The notes beneath the pieces were generated by a model that searched no databases, was not told where the DNA came from, and saw only the letters and a list, made by a program, of their open reading frames with translations. This document shows positions 1 through 13,269 of a DNA stretch of 64,000 nt, piece after piece. Position 1 is the stretch's first letter. Every line of letters begins with the position of its first letter. Source of the DNA: Varroa destructor (taxonomy: Eukaryota > Arthropoda > Arachnida > Mesostigmata > Varroidae); contig NW_019211456.1 of NCBI RefSeq assembly GCF_002443255.2, positions 32,423,341 to 32,487,340 of the forward strand, given 5' to 3'. The position numbers and the translations under genes were made by a program.

Positions 1-3000
1 CACTTCGAACAGTCCTACATATATACAGTTACATATGCATACTTGTATTCACATTGGTACCAACTACGAGGGTGTCTGAAATCGTACGTGCATCTTTCTT
101 ATCAAAATGTGAATTTGAAAGTGAACACTGAAATATATATCATATTTGCCTTCGTTATCGACAATGACCTTGTGGCGCTCATCGAAAGGTATCACAGCGG
201 TATCTAAACGATGGGGTGTTTAGAGGCTTCAGGTAAAAATTGTAACAACTAGTTGCTACCTAAGTTGCCGTCCGCACAGCGACAAGCGAACTTTGGTCAA
301 AGTTCGGAGTCATGGCGACGCTCTGATGCACGGGAAGTGCTGCACGTATGAGATCAGCGGGCAGGCGAAGGAGATATGAAAACTTGACTTGCCCATATCG
401 ACTCAAAACAAACAGTAGCAGAAGGTGGCTTCATCAACCAACCGAGCGAGCGACTGAGTAGGTTCCCAACACACGGACCTAGTGGACAAAGAGACATAAG
501 GACCGCTCAGCGACCCACTTTATAGGTTGAGGTATCAAGGCAACTTGAAAAGTCAGCTGAACTTAGCCGTTGGCAGAAACAGGAGCGAGCGTGTTTAGTT
601 CTTGTAGACGTCGAAAAACGACGATTAAATCTCATGTCTTTCCGTTTTTATTGCCCGTCTAACTAATTACTGTGTAGTAATTGCTTGTTAACATTTCCGA
701 TTTTCGATGATAACTATTCAGTAGTTGAAGTGAAAATCAAAACATGACGTGGTGCTTTAACTCAATGTCTTCGAATAGAAATTGATGACATATTAGCCAG
801 AATCACGAGCATGACCCACCATCCGATGCGTCGCAGGCACCTCCTGTAGCTCAGGTTACCCCGGTCATAGTACAGATCACAGCCTTATTAATACATTAGG
901 TCCAAGATCCTCAAATAGCTGTAGTGGCTTCTGAGGCTAATAGGTCATCTACTACATAAATGGGAAAGGATTTCGATACTAATAAGAAAGTATTTTTAGA
1001 TTCCTGTACTTGTTGAAAATATGGTCTGTTGAGGAACCGCTGCAGTAAACTAGCAGAAGTCCATCATTGTCGCGATTCGATTCGGCCTTCAGATTCGCAC
1101 AGATCAGTGAGTTGTACCTATCGAGTATAATATTTGTTTACGTAATATAGGCATGTAAGTGTATCGCATGTAGAACATCGATTGGCCGATTCTGAAATCG
1201 TCAGGTCACCATTTAAGTAAGCCCTCCACCGGAAAAGCATCGGCGAGTTTAACTGCCACCAACATAGGAAATCGCTAAACCACTGAGAGAGGAGTTTCGG
1301 GCTTAAAACCAGTTATATATTCGTTTAATGAAGGTCAAAAAATGTAAGCGCTCGTCTGATTCTTAGAAAAATGTTTATACGTATTGGAACATTGTAATCG
1401 TTGGTTCATTAGGGATATTTGCTAAAACTTATATTTCTGTAGTTTGCTATATATATATATATATATATATANNNNNNNNNNNNNNNNNNNNNNNNNNNNN
1501 NNNNNNNNNNNNNNNNNNNNNNNNNNNNNNNNNNNNNNNNNNNNNNNNNNNNNNNNNNNNNNNNNNNNNNNTATATAGGTTTTTTGAAGCTTGATATACC
1601 TGTGAAGTGTGTGTAAGCTGAATCATAAATTTCGGTGCATTTTAACGAAGGACAACATTATCGACGGTTAATGTTACTGTATTTGTCAGTAATTTTTTTC
1701 TTAACCATTGAAGGACTCCTGGCACACGCTGCAGACTGCAACGAGATTGACCTCGTAGTTCTCTTCTCCAATGTATGTGATTTAGTCTGATCAGAGGATT
1801 TTAGCAGGAATTAGCACCAGCAATTTCAACCCTAGCTCCCTCTCGTTCAAGCGGCTAATTTAAATAAACCGTTAAAAACATCATCGTGGTCATCGTCACT
1901 CAGTCTACTGATATTCTAATCGCAGATAAGCAATATTTATCCTTTCTCTTATAGGAGTGTTAAGCCAGCACCAACCATTGGATTTTATTATACTTCACAC
2001 AAACGCTGATAACGTCATAAAGATTCAATAGTTACTCAACTTTCTGACAATTGCGAGTGCTTATCCATTGCCAGCTTATATGCAATCAAACCTCAAAACC
2101 ACTGTAGCAGAACAAAGAAAAATATATTTTCATCTTTTGCTCATGCGAAAAATATTTCCGTTAGGCTATTTTTTTTTTACATATATAAAGACATTGCTAT
2201 GCATTGACTTTATATACTTATAGTGGATTGCTCATTATTATTGATCCGTTAGGCCGCTGTGTTGCACGCCTTTTTATACTAACTTCATCTATTATAATCA
2301 CTTTATGCGGACTCATTTTGAAAAGGCTCTTATACGTGCGCCAAGTCTTCATATCAGTATCTGAAGTGGGCCTTTATTAAAGCATTCGCGTGAATTTTAT
2401 ATGTACGGTGCACAGCTACGCAAGCAAAGGCTTCTGGCCCAAAGATAAGTGCTTTAGGCACTCGTTAGCTTTCGTCTTATATATAATCAATTGTAGTTAC
2501 AAACGCCGCATGCGTAAATATTGTGCCAAAGTTCATACTTCAGTCATACCTTGCATTGTTTTTCATTTCGCATTTTCAGATACGCGAAATTGACTAGCTA
2601 GTTGACTTTGTGGTTTGTTCTCAATTTATATGAATTTATTGTGGATCTATTGTTGTTGAAGTTATTCTGAACAATAGTAGAGGAAGGAAATTAGAAAAAT
2701 ACGCAAAAAACACACTTGAAAAGAGATACAAATGGACATGTCACAACTAGTATTGCATCGGATGGCTAGGCTCCAGCATAAAATTGGTCTATTTCAAAGT
2801 TCGACCCGGGTATCATATACTTCTAAGTTCAGTCGGACACTTGCTGTCGTGTTATACATTTTTTTCAAATTGGTTTTCGCAACTATTATCCATAGAAATA
2901 CTCTGTTCTTTTGAGACTTCGCATTTACCTAGTGTTTCTCTTTCTGTTTGGCCATGTTGGCTCCGAATACGGCTCCTATAATTTGTGATTACAATAAAAC

Positions 3001-6000
3001 TCCTGCAGCAAGCGGCTCTGATGATAAGCGCGCTACCTTGAGATCTCTCTGGGTCCCACAGCAGAGTGATGATTCTCTACGTGGCTTTCGAATAAATATA
3101 CAGAGCGGTGAATTGCCTAAGTTTGTAGATTCTGGTCTGACAAGTTCCTAATAAATTCCACTAATTTCCTCGAATTCAGTATGCCGACATAAATGAGCAT
3201 ATGAGGACTACTTTAAAAATAAAGTAACATCTTAAGCAATTATGTCGCAGACAAGCTTACAGCCACGTAAGTCTATTCGTGTATATGCAAGAAGACTAAC
3301 ATAATTTTTTGTAGATACTATTGCAACTGCTCTGACTGCTCCATATACAGATTCGGTGTCTTCCGAGTCGACAGACTACTAAAGTTTGTAACGCTTTGCT
3401 CAGATAACGTGGTGCACTGTCGTACAGAAAAATCCCCCACCGATAAGACAAGAGAACAGCCGTGGTCTCCGGCCACCCAAAATAGTCACGGTTACATTGG
3501 CCGTGTGTTGTTCCACCCCAGCGCCGAAAGTCGCCCGCTCATGCTGCAATGAAGAATCTTTTGTCAAGGTTGGACGTCAGCTGATCAAGCATTTTTCAAA
3601 ATGTATAAATAAACGTTATCATATTACTATTAAAATTTTAGGATGTTAACATGTATCTATAGAAGAAAACTTTAAATTTGTAATTACGCCGCTTTGTTTA
3701 ATTGTGAATTTAATTTTTTGGACATTCCGGAAACACCTGTGGCACAGAATCAATAGGGAGACCAAACAAAATACATTCGTTAACCCTTTGCGAAGCTCAT
3801 CGACTCTGTGATTGAAAAGAGACTGTGTGCGTAGCATATAAAAATATATATTTCTCAAGTTTACTTGGTTCCCCTATAACTGGTTTCTGTTAATTTAAGA
3901 GTTTATGACTTGTTACTTTATGCCGTAAGCATTTATCTAGCTGTTACGGCGAGAAAATGGGTATTCGATATGTACATTGTGCGGACGTGTTAAGTGTCCT
4001 GCGTTCTCATGCGTGAGCTTTCTAAGTCTTGACGTATCTTTTAACGGAGGGTTTCTAGTGCCATTAGAACTGTCACCGTCACGTCTTAATATAGGTTCGT
4101 TCTAAAGCTCAAAAATGTATGGGTTTTTCGATTGATGACCCACTAGCCCAGAGTAGCACAATCACATGCATCCACTTCCCCTCACTTATTTTCATGTTGA
4201 CTTTGTTTTAGTCTGATTAGGCTGATCAACCGTTTTTTTACGGTGGCAACGCATAACAACGACTATTTACACGTCCAGGGTTTTCTTCAGCGCTATAAAA
4301 GTTGTAACGGAAATCCAAAGAAAAAAACAAAAATAAGTTATAAATCCACTTCTTAAATAACAGTGAACATGCGGTTATAAACTGAAAAAGCAGGTCAGCA
4401 TGCTGTGATTTCAATGCCAAATGCCATAAAAGCTTCGGTTTTTGTTGCACTGAAATTGCATGAGCTCATTTTGTCATCAGGTAGAAATGTCAATGCAGAA
4501 CAATCGCATCTTCAGTCTCTTGAATACGCCGAATGCTGTTTTTTGCTGTTGTACAGGATGTATACTTTATAATGGTAAATCACAAGCATCATTTAAGGTA
4601 GTCAGATATCTCCGAATAGGATGGGAGTAACTCAAGGTGGGACTGCAATGTTTCAGACGAAAATGTCATTCAGTGCCATTTTGACTAGGAGTATTCCACC
4701 GCTTATATTAATTCTGCGTCAGCTAATATCCTAAAATTAAAATAGCTGATAGCTGTCGTTTTTGTTTATCCACGAGTTTGAGCGCGTGTACCAACCGGAC
4801 GAGCCAGCCACAGACAGGAAAATGTAACTGTGAATTTGCAAAGAAGACTTGTCTACGAATGACTATATAGTCTTCATGTCACTGAATAACAGCCTATAAT
4901 GAACAAGAGTTAACTTCCCAACGTTCGAATATGAAAACAAAGGTTTAACAAGCTATCGTGTCTTGCGACACTGGCATACTCCGATATAGATATATAAATG
5001 TAAGCTCTGTTTAAAGTCTTTATTAGTTATTACGTATACGCTTTTACAGAAATATATATGCACATTTCTAACTGTTTATACCTCAACGCCAGGTCCCAAG
5101 CTGCGCTGTCGACGAAAATTATTTATGCCGATATGCTTACTGGGCGTTCGAAGGTGGTCTGCAATTATGCCATACGCCTAACTTCGTCAAGTTAGTGCGA
5201 GACAGTGCGTGCCGTTTGATGAAAGACTTAAAGGCAATATTGGGCATAAAACTAGAAACATAGGGAGTACGCATGCGCTCATTTTCGGTATGTCCTATAT
5301 TGGATAGTAATATAGATAGCAATAGCTGCGAAAATTGTTGATTATTGAGTAATAGTCGAAACTGCCGATGTAATGAAGTCACACATGTTTTTGAAGAACT
5401 AACCTTGAAGTAAAAGGATTGCTATATTTGATATCGTGATACTGCCATCGTTGATTTAGTAGGCTAATGAACACCGACGAATGACTCTCACCGGACTGAA
5501 TAGACCGGAGCAATAGTTTCAAGCTAAAAAATTTAATTTCGCATTCAAAAAAATGTCTCTAGATATATCTTTTTCTTTTGTTATTCGTCGATCACGACAT
5601 AATTATGAAGAGAAATCTTTTGCTTTGGACAATATGCAGCTATGAAGTCTTAACAAATACATTTGATGCTCAGCGGTGGCTCCTCATTACAAAGAGTACT
5701 TCTGTATACATTTTAGTTATTAGTAAATTATCATCAGCAGGATATAGTCTCGATAAATCTGCGAGCAAGTGAGAAATTCTATGAATCTTGTCTTTTTTGT
5801 TTTTATAGTGACAGTAACTAAAGTCGTGGAAAACAACCTTGGAAAGAAAATTGGCCAGCAATAACACTAAACGGTACTACCACACGACCCCGGGGTTGGT
5901 GCCAGGATTACAAGGCGTGAAATGAATGCTAACACTCCGAAAAAGCAAACGTTTGTAACTCAAACGTACTTTTATGTGGAATGTCACCTATAATACCTAC

Positions 6001-7079
6001 TCGTAACACGCTTCTAAAGTACTAACACGGTTGTTAAGGATGTGTAACGGACCACGTCTATTACGATACTCAGCTTTTATGATTTTCTGTATTTCGCTGC
6101 ACTGCGTGCTCCTTACATCTAGTAAGCGTTCAAATACATTTTAATAATTAGCACTAACAACGTTACGCAAAATAGAATTAGTGTAGAAAATTAATTCATT
6201 CACTAACTCTGAACGGAAACTCTTTAACATTTTGAATGGCTCTGTACGAAGTTATAGCCTCTAACAAGGGAAAAGGATTAGCTTGAAGCGGTTATCAAAA
6301 TGATGCTTCATTTACGCAGATTCATTCAGTAGTTTCGACGTTTTAGAAAACAAAATGGTACGACAAACAAACTGGGTTCTCCCATTTCTCCTTTTCATTA
6401 TTCGCAAATGTAGCCCGTTAGCAAAATAGATTACCCCTAAATTTTACCAGTAAAAATGAATTTCCATCAATCGCTTTCAAACAATCCAGTCGTCAAAATG
6501 AATCGAGGCCAAAGAGCGAAGCTGTTAGCAAACATGCGCCCGTAAGCTGCAGGCTATTATTAAATACACGTCACGGCCTCATGATCCAATATACATCAAA
6601 TGATTAGATCACCTGTATCGATAATAGCGAGCGACGCCTGAATTATATATAATCGATCAGCACTAAATATGGTAAGCTGCTTAGTTATCTTAAACGTAGC
6701 GTTGGCAAACAATAGATATAGTTAGGTAAATAATACGCATAACAAAAATGATAATTTGTTCTCCCTTGCATTAATTCCATAGTTACCCAACTTCCATGAG
6801 ATCTGAACTGGCGCTATTTCTGCCTATTTCTGTAACTGTAAATATAATGAGTATTATAACGTTTATAACGTGGCATATGTTTATTTTAGTGAGGCTATTT
6901 CTTTGCATGGTCGTTCATGGTGTACGGTGCTTCTAATGCACTAAAAAAAATAATTACTAAAAAGAAATGAATAAACAAAAATCATGTCTAGTAATTAATT
7001 TATCCCGTTGATATGTCCCCCAACTGTGTCTGCGCAGATTTATGATATAGAGATGCGTAGATGAATGGATAGTAATTAT
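1..7079. other. Non-coding stretch, no gene recognised
   Basis: I see no open frame longer than about 80 codons that looks like protein, and no RNA gene. The stretch is AT-rich with homopolymer runs and one dinucleotide repeat interrupted by an assembly gap. It lies downstream of the 3' end of CCT1. Confidence 0.6.
1448..1578. repeat. TA microsatellite broken by a 100-N assembly gap
   Basis: An alternating TA run from about 1448 to 1471 ends in exactly 100 N (1472-1571), and the sequence resumes with TATATA. The gap is of fixed size, so its true length is unknown. It most likely reflects assembly failure inside the repeat. Confidence 0.95.
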
Positions 7080-7085
7080 TTTATT
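7080..7085 (-). promoter_or_regulatory. Candidate polyadenylation signal of CCT1
   Basis: The reverse complement reads AATAAA about 136 nt beyond the CCT1 stop codon. This is the first canonical hexamer I found there. Its use is inferred. Confidence 0.45.
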
Positions 7086-7220
7086 TCCTTATTCATGTAT
7101 AATCTTAAATGAAATTATATTTTATGTATTCCTTCTTTTGATTGAAGTTCAAGTTTGTTTGCGCTTCTTAGTTCGTATTTCTCATATCTAACCAGAAACA
7201 ATCTAAATAGATATATGGCC

Positions 7221-7765
7221 TTAACGGCAATCGTCCTCATCCGCTGCCCCTCGCTTGTCGTTTGGATTCAGTTTGATGAGGTCGTCGATACGAAGAATGG
7301 TGATAGCGGCCTCGGTTGCGAACTTCAGGGATTTGATTTTGCTCATCGTTGGCTCGAGAACACCGGCTGCGCGATTGTCACGTACGCCGCCTTCGATCAG
7401 ATCCAGACCGCTCCATTTGTGGGCACCGTGCTGTTCAGCATTCGTCTGCGCCGAGTTATGGTACGCACGGAGTTTTGCGACGAGATCGGTGGCATCCTTA
7501 GCTGCATTAACAGCCAACGTTTTTGGAATAACAAGGAGTGATCGGGCAAACTCAGCTACGGCAAGCTGTTCCCGCGAACTCAGTAGAGTGGCATATCCTT
7601 CAAGGTAGATAGACAGTGCGGCCTCAACGGACCCACCACCAGCCACGACGGTCTTCGACTCAAGTACACGCTTGACGGCACAAAACGCGTCATGCACAGA
7701 ACGTTCGACCTCATCGACCATGAAATCGTTGGCGCCACGTACAATAATGGAGGCAGCTGAGTGAA
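7221..7765 (-). CDS. CCT1: CCT1 coding exon 4
   Basis: This exon encodes residues 373-553: the returning intermediate domain ([10 protein letters not shown]) and the C-terminal equatorial domain. I chose the acceptor TTCAG|TTCACTC over a CAG 9 nt downstream because it keeps the family length between IKKPK and AASIIVRG. Confidence 0.93.
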
Positions 7766-10700
7766 CTGAAGTAAAAAAACGGGTCGAAAGCGTAAGATTC
7801 ACATAATACATTCGTCGAGTCGAGCATTTTTACACTTGCCAGGTTGTTATCCTGAACCGCTTTCACTCTGTTAAGACTTGTGATGTTGAGGAATATCACT
7901 TCATTTAGAATAAAGAACAGATTCACGCATACAAACCACTGGGCCTCACATACCCGATTGCAAATGCCATAACCACTCTGTGTATGTCAAATTTCGTCTA
8001 CTGTTTTTGGTCGACTGCGCGTTTTGACGTGTTGTTAAACAAGTTTGGGCTTTCAAACGTCACTTATAAATAGCTCGGGCTAGGAACGTAAGGTAATTAT
8101 ACAACAACAATCTGCTATTCTCGTTTTACAAAGCTGAAGTTTACTTACCCTTAGGTTTCTTAATGAGAATGAGTTGATCGTCGCAAATTCGCTCCTGAGC
8201 AACTGTTTCCGCTTCTCCGAGCATAGCAGCTTCGAAGGTCTCATCACCTTCGAGGTTAGACAGACTCGTCAGCAAACTGGCTCCAGTCGCCTTTGCAATA
8301 CGACGTAGATCCTGCTTCTTGCAACGTCGTACAGCCATAGCTCCTGCCTCAACGAAGTACTTCAGGCACAGGTCATCAATACCTCCAGTCGTAAGGATCA
8401 CATTCGCTCCAGCGGTGAGAATCTTAGCGATACGTTCCTTAGTGATGTCCATCTCGCGCTGTCTAATAGCCTCAAGTTTCTCTGGTTCACTTACCAACAC
8501 TTGAATACCCATTGGCATCTTGGCTTTTTGGAGAGAGAAGTCTAAACAGGCGATTTTCGCGTTGTTTACAGTCTTCGGCATTGCCTGTGAAGCAATCGTG
8601 CAGTTAAGAGCATAACCGTGCACAAGTACTGATTCCCGTGTCGATGCGCCGTGGGCCTTCAGTACGTTAACGGTCTTGATGGGGTACTTAAAGCCACCTT
8701 TACCATCACTGGCTTTGATAGCTTGGGCAGCTTCAACAACCATTTTTGCAAAGAAGTCTGAATCAGGACCTATAATTTTAGAGGACATTGCGGTTTTAGC
8801 CACATTTACAAGACATTCTGGACCCACTTCCTCGACTGTCGTAGTGAGATGATCCTGGATAAAGCGGCAGGCCTCTTTACACGCAAGTCGGTAGCCGGCA
8901 ATAATAGTTGTAGGGTGAATTTTCTGTTTGACGAGTTCATCCGCATTTTTGAGTAGCTCAGCAGCAATAATAACCACAGAGGTTGTTCCATCACCAACCT
9001 CTTGGTCTTGCAGATCAGCCAATTCACAAAGGACTTTTGCTGCTGGGTGCTCCACCTCAAGCAACTTCAGAATAGTGGCTCCATCATTCGTAATTGTTAC
9101 ATCCTGAAAATATATATACAGATATTAAACGAACATCACAATTTGATTTCAATTGGTGTGGTGTTTTTTTGCAACACGTAAACCCGCAGACAGAAACACT
9201 GACTTCAAAGTTGTAACACCGTTATCTATTATATAGCATAATCTACAGACATGCCACTAGTTCAAGTGAAGCCGCATAACATTTAGGTATAATTGTTTCG
9301 AAGAAAACAAACGAACACCTCGAACGACTAAAAGTGTATTACTTACACCGATATCGTCGACCAGCATTTTGTCGAGGCCCACAGGGCCCAACGAACTCTT
9401 GACAATGTTAGCGATCGACGCAGCTGCCATCACTAAATGAAAAAAAGATAAACTCGATTGTTTCAGTTAACATATGGCCGTTTTTAAAGTTTTTTTTTCT
9501 TACACGTAATACTGATCCATCAGTTTTATGCGTTTCTTACCACACAGTAACAAGCATGCATATACATAGATCGTATTATATGACAAATTAAACCTGGTCT
9601 GCACTCTCACGCTTCGCTTTGTACATTGAAAGAGGAAAAAATATCTGCCATAAAGTTGGCTGCCAAAGCTTAAGAGAATACGACTAATTAAGTTGCCTTT
9701 TCAGACACACAATTTAATGAGAAGAACATTTCTGAAAAACAACTATATAGAACTAATAAATAAAGGGTTATATTAAAAATGCTGCTTCCTGTATTTAACG
9801 CGCACTATTTAAGTAATTGATCATTTGGTAGTGGGTTTAATAGTATATTGCCTACATATAATGTACGATCATCCGGTACAGTGTTGACCTTTTGCGGATG
9901 GTATGCATTCGTAGAAACATTTGTCAGATTTATCATTATTTTTGGCCGACAGCAAAGTCATAACACTTATCTCAGAAGACTAAACATCCATGCAATTTTT
10001 TAAGCTACATGTCTAGTCCATTTGAATTACAAATTGACAGAACATCAATTAGTTTTCAGTTTTCAAAATATTCAATAAAACCCTGTGACAACTATGCTCT
10101 TGGCATAACTGGAAATAATTCTAAACCATATACTGTTTACCGTAATACTCGCACAACAATTTTAACTAATGACAAGCTAACCGCCACAAAAGATTCGCGG
10201 TACCGAACCTTATATATATATATATATATAATACAGAATCAATTTTTTAAATTTCACGTGCGATAACTATATTCATATTAAGGAATGACTCTCTGAGAGA
10301 TACATATCAAAGGGAATTATCATAGGACCAATCCATGGCTATTGCTTTCAACCAGGAGTCGGCAGGCGACCATCCCAGCACTGTCTTTGAAACACCCCCG
10401 CTTTTTCCTACGTTAGTCCTCCTATCATTATACATTGTGTAATACAGTACGCCTGTCTTCCTGCACTGTGGTTTAACTGAAAGTTAAGTATGCCTTACAT
10501 TAACGCAACTTTTTAGTAGCGCACCGCACGCTGAGCCTTAGTTGGCGTCAACCGCGCCTTCTCATAATTCCAACTGTCCGATGCCCATATACGGGCTTGC
10601 CTTACCCATACACAGCGAGAAAACAAGCCTATACTTTTCATATGCTTACAGTCACGATCATATAGCGCCTAACTCACCTATTGATATTAACACATAGTCT

Positions 10701-10931
10701 TGTATCACTAGTAACCACAAATATTTATTTCATCAAGGCTTCAATTCAAATCACGGTATACCGGTACACGTGCCGCCACTGAACCTATCATCCTGACGAA
10801 TTCAGTAGTACAAAACAAACCCCGGAATCGGAACGAGGCTCCCACAGCTACTTACCATTTTGAGTTCTCACTGGTTCACCCGTTGATCGGGTGCCGCTGA
10901 CGGCTAAAGCAGCTGTCGCATTTCCTGCCAT
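7221..10931 (-). CDS. CCT1: T-complex protein 1 subunit alpha (CCT1), complete, four coding exons
   Basis: This is the alpha subunit of the cytosolic TRiC/CCT chaperonin, the ATP-driven double ring that folds actin, tubulin and other proteins. The exons in transcript order are 10931-10856, 9432-9347, 9103-8149 and 7765-7221. All junctions are GT-AG and keep the frame, giving 553 residues against about 556 in human. Visible group II chaperonin signatures are GPVGLDKML in exon 2, TNDGATIL (residues 59-66), the phosphate loop GDGTT (91-95), [10 protein letters not shown] (390-399) and the glycine loop [10 protein letters not shown] (414 onward). The C terminus LRIDDLIKL is also typical. The start is the ATG giving [11 protein letters not shown], which matches the usual short N-terminal arm. 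Introns are 1423, 243 and 383 nt. The gene looks intact. CCT paralogues are related to each other, but the overall match is to alpha. Confidence 0.96.
8149..9103 (-). CDS. CCT1: CCT1 coding exon 3
   Basis: This is the largest exon (residues 55-372). It carries TNDGATIL, the GDGTT phosphate loop, the intermediate segment and the whole apical substrate-binding domain. It ends in LILIKKPK at the donor G|GTAAGT. Confidence 0.96.
9347..9432 (-). CDS. CCT1: CCT1 coding exon 2
   Basis: This exon encodes V26 to G54, including [15 protein letters not shown], the conserved start of the equatorial domain. Its acceptor is TTTAG and its donor GGT|GTAAGT. Confidence 0.93.
9433..10855 (-). other. CCT1 intron 1 with a TA repeat
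   Basis: This 1.4-kb intron holds an alternating TA run at about 10211-10231 and nothing else I recognise. Confidence 0.7.
10856..10931 (-). CDS. CCT1: CCT1 coding exon 1
   Basis: This exon encodes residues 1-25 ([11 protein letters not shown] to RTQN) plus the first base of V26. It ends at the donor ATG|GTAAGT. Confidence 0.93.
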
Positions 10932-11212
10932 TATCGTTGAGATCTTCAAATATCTATCGCTTAGAGTTGACTCGCGTCGATACAACGCAACGAACGTTCC
11001 ACCGCACCACTCACCACACGCGTAAGATCCTCAGTGTACATCAACATAAAATCGCAGACGATTTCGCTTCTTCTAGATTGTACTGTGCTGTGGCATGTAG
11101 TCCATTAACGGCGGGTTCGAATATACGACGATAATGGACACGCGGGAGGTTTCAAATCAATCTAATTTTTCTCAACAACACAATAAATGCTGCGCTTTTG
11201 ATTGTGCGTGCT
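10932..11212. promoter_or_regulatory. Putative CCT1 promoter, possibly bidirectional
   Basis: This short interval lies between the CCT1 start codon and a divergent plus-strand ORF. It should contain the CCT1 5' UTR and core promoter. I see no clear TATA box. Bidirectionality depends on the divergent ORF being real. Confidence 0.35.
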
Positions 11213-11380
11213 ATGGCAATAGGTGTCTATTGGGCGGTTGGTCTGCAGGCTGTCGTGCGATTCGTCCCCTCCGATTTAGGTGCTGTATCGTTCAGTGCAT
11301 ATTTTTCTGGCGCAGCAGCTGTTCCAAAGAGAGCATTCGATGATTACGAAGAAATGGTAGCAGACGACAGATTTAAATAG
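11213..11380 (+). CDS. Small divergent ORF, 55 residues, unknown
   Basis: I do not recognise this product. The frame starts MAIGVYWAVGLQAVVRF, a hydrophobic stretch that could be a signal anchor or membrane segment, and ends in a strongly charged tail (FDDYEEMVADDRFK). The same frame stays open upstream to a stop just before 11135 but has no earlier ATG, so a spliced 5' exon is possible. Its start is 282 nt from the CCT1 start codon on the opposite strand. That position, plus a segregated hydrophobic-then-acidic composition, is the reason to list it. Chance is a real alternative at this length. Confidence 0.28.
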   Translation: MAIGVYWAVGLQAVVRFVPSDLGAVSFSAYFSGAAAVPKRAFDDYEEMVADDRFK

Positions 11381-13269
11381 GTGATGACTGCTCACCGTAC
11401 CATAATATCGCGCTTCTTCATGATGGTTGATGCGTCAATGTACAGTGCCGTTGGTGGGTGAGCTGATCACCGCTACCAGAAAAACTCCAGATAAACAGCG
11501 TTAATGACATTAATATTAGTTGTTTACTAGCAAAACTGCGGTAACGCCCAGACTGTTGTTGAGCGCTATTGTTGCTAGCGGCAGCGCGAATGTACCTGTG
11601 CAAAGAAGATCAGTATTAATTATTGAGGTACAACGATGAGTACAGCAGCAATATACTGGTGGGGAGTAATGTCACAAGGCGCGCGAGTGGCGCGGCAACG
11701 GCTGCCGATAGGCAGATGTTACGGGTAAGCGGACAGAGCTTTGTTTTGGTCAGTTTGGAGCACGTTGATATAGTCACTAGGACTGGAACTCGCTTCCAGG
11801 AAAATATTTACAGCTAAGAGATCCATCCGGATGTATGTATTGTTGACGCTGTCTGAAACAAAGTTTGGAATAGTTGTTTATTGTCTTACTTTGACATTTG
11901 GAACTTCGCTAAAACTTTAATTTAAGGTATGTGGTCTCAGTCATTCAGTGATTCTATTATTACAGGATATTATTACAAGAAACACATTTTCTTACGATTG
12001 AATAACCATGTTAAACAAAATTGTTTCTTTAAAGAGGTGAGTCAATTTTGATGCTCCGCAGGGACTTTATTCAACGAAAGCGCCTCCCCAGTTTTTTTCA
12101 TGATTCTTTTCTAGATGCAATAGAAAGCAGGTCTGTCAGTATTTTGTATCGCTATAAATGCTAGTACTGTCCCGTTCCTCAAGTGCCTGATTCTTCTGTA
12201 TCAATTTGTTTGCTGTGAACTATAAAAATAACGGTTAAATTACAAATTAGTAAACGTTCTCTTTAAGCGAAGTAAACAAAATAATAGCGATGAATATTTC
12301 ATCTTTTTATTTGCCAATTGAACTTTTGTTCTGCGAACTATATCAGTAAGCTGTATGTTTTAATCAGACACTAGTTAACTTTTTTAGGTTATGAGTTAAT
12401 AACAAATATTTTTTGACACTTTTTTCATTTTCATAAACATTTGGACCTAGTTGTTGATCTAACTAAGAGTTGACTGCAACCTTCGTCTCCCATTTATTTC
12501 TATTCCTAACTGAGGCGGTCTGTAGAAGCACTTGCGCTTTTAATATTAATCTTTTAATATTAATGTAAAGTTTTTACGTTATTTAAATAACTTCACAATA
12601 TTTGAAAAAGCAATCATACGAAAAGACACTGTAGCTCTGTTTATATTCCGCTATGGATTCTTTGCAACTATAAAATTACTGTATTTATCTGGAAATGCCA
12701 AATTTGTATCGAGTTTAAGAATTGAATTGAGCCCGTATTTGGTAGCCCATGTAATTTACCAGATACAATTTTTTCCAATGTTAAAAGCCCTGAATGCTCC
12801 TCGTCTGAGAAGGCACCATTGGCCATTTTCAAAGGCATGTCCGAATGTCGGGAGTTTTCGTTCGATATAATAGTCTTTTATTGTAGTAATTTGGACATAG
12901 GGTTCGAGTGTCAATATCCTTAAATTACTTGTATTTACAGTCAATTGATCAAACAAGATCGGCACTTGATAGCATATTATTCTGCCGGTCTCGGCCTTTC
13001 AAGTAAAATGCCTTCCGAATGCATTACAATCGTTGTTCTTCTGGTGAACTCACCAGTATTTGCATCACAATAGAAACAATTATTAAACTTAATTAATGCT
13101 AAATTTTAAATTGGTGTCTATTACTTTCGACATTGTAAGCTATGCTAAAATGTTGTTGTATATTGAAAAGGCTGACAAGAGGCACTACTATAGATACTAA
13201 TAGCATTTAATTTTACGTGGCGCTTCGCAGTTGGTACACTTACATGTAATGAGATGGCCGCTAAAACAC
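11381..13269. other. Non-coding stretch
   Basis: The sequence is AT-rich and I see no gene in it. A short tandem duplication at 12537-12564 is listed separately. Confidence 0.5.
12537..12564. repeat. Perfect tandem duplication of a 14-bp AT-rich unit
   Basis: The unit CTTTTAATATTAAT occurs twice in succession without mismatch. Confidence 0.9.

Noticed and set aside
7155..7541. 128-codon plus-strand ORF
   Set aside because: It is the antisense shadow of CCT1 exon 4.
7761..7811. Longer 5' extension of the last CCT1 exon
   Set aside because: The extension lies in the intron. The acceptor at 7766-7767 keeps the family length and frame.
11134..11343. 69-codon plus ORF starting MDTREV
   Set aside because: It is out of frame with the more protein-like overlapping frame. 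Its high Cys content comes from that frame being shifted.
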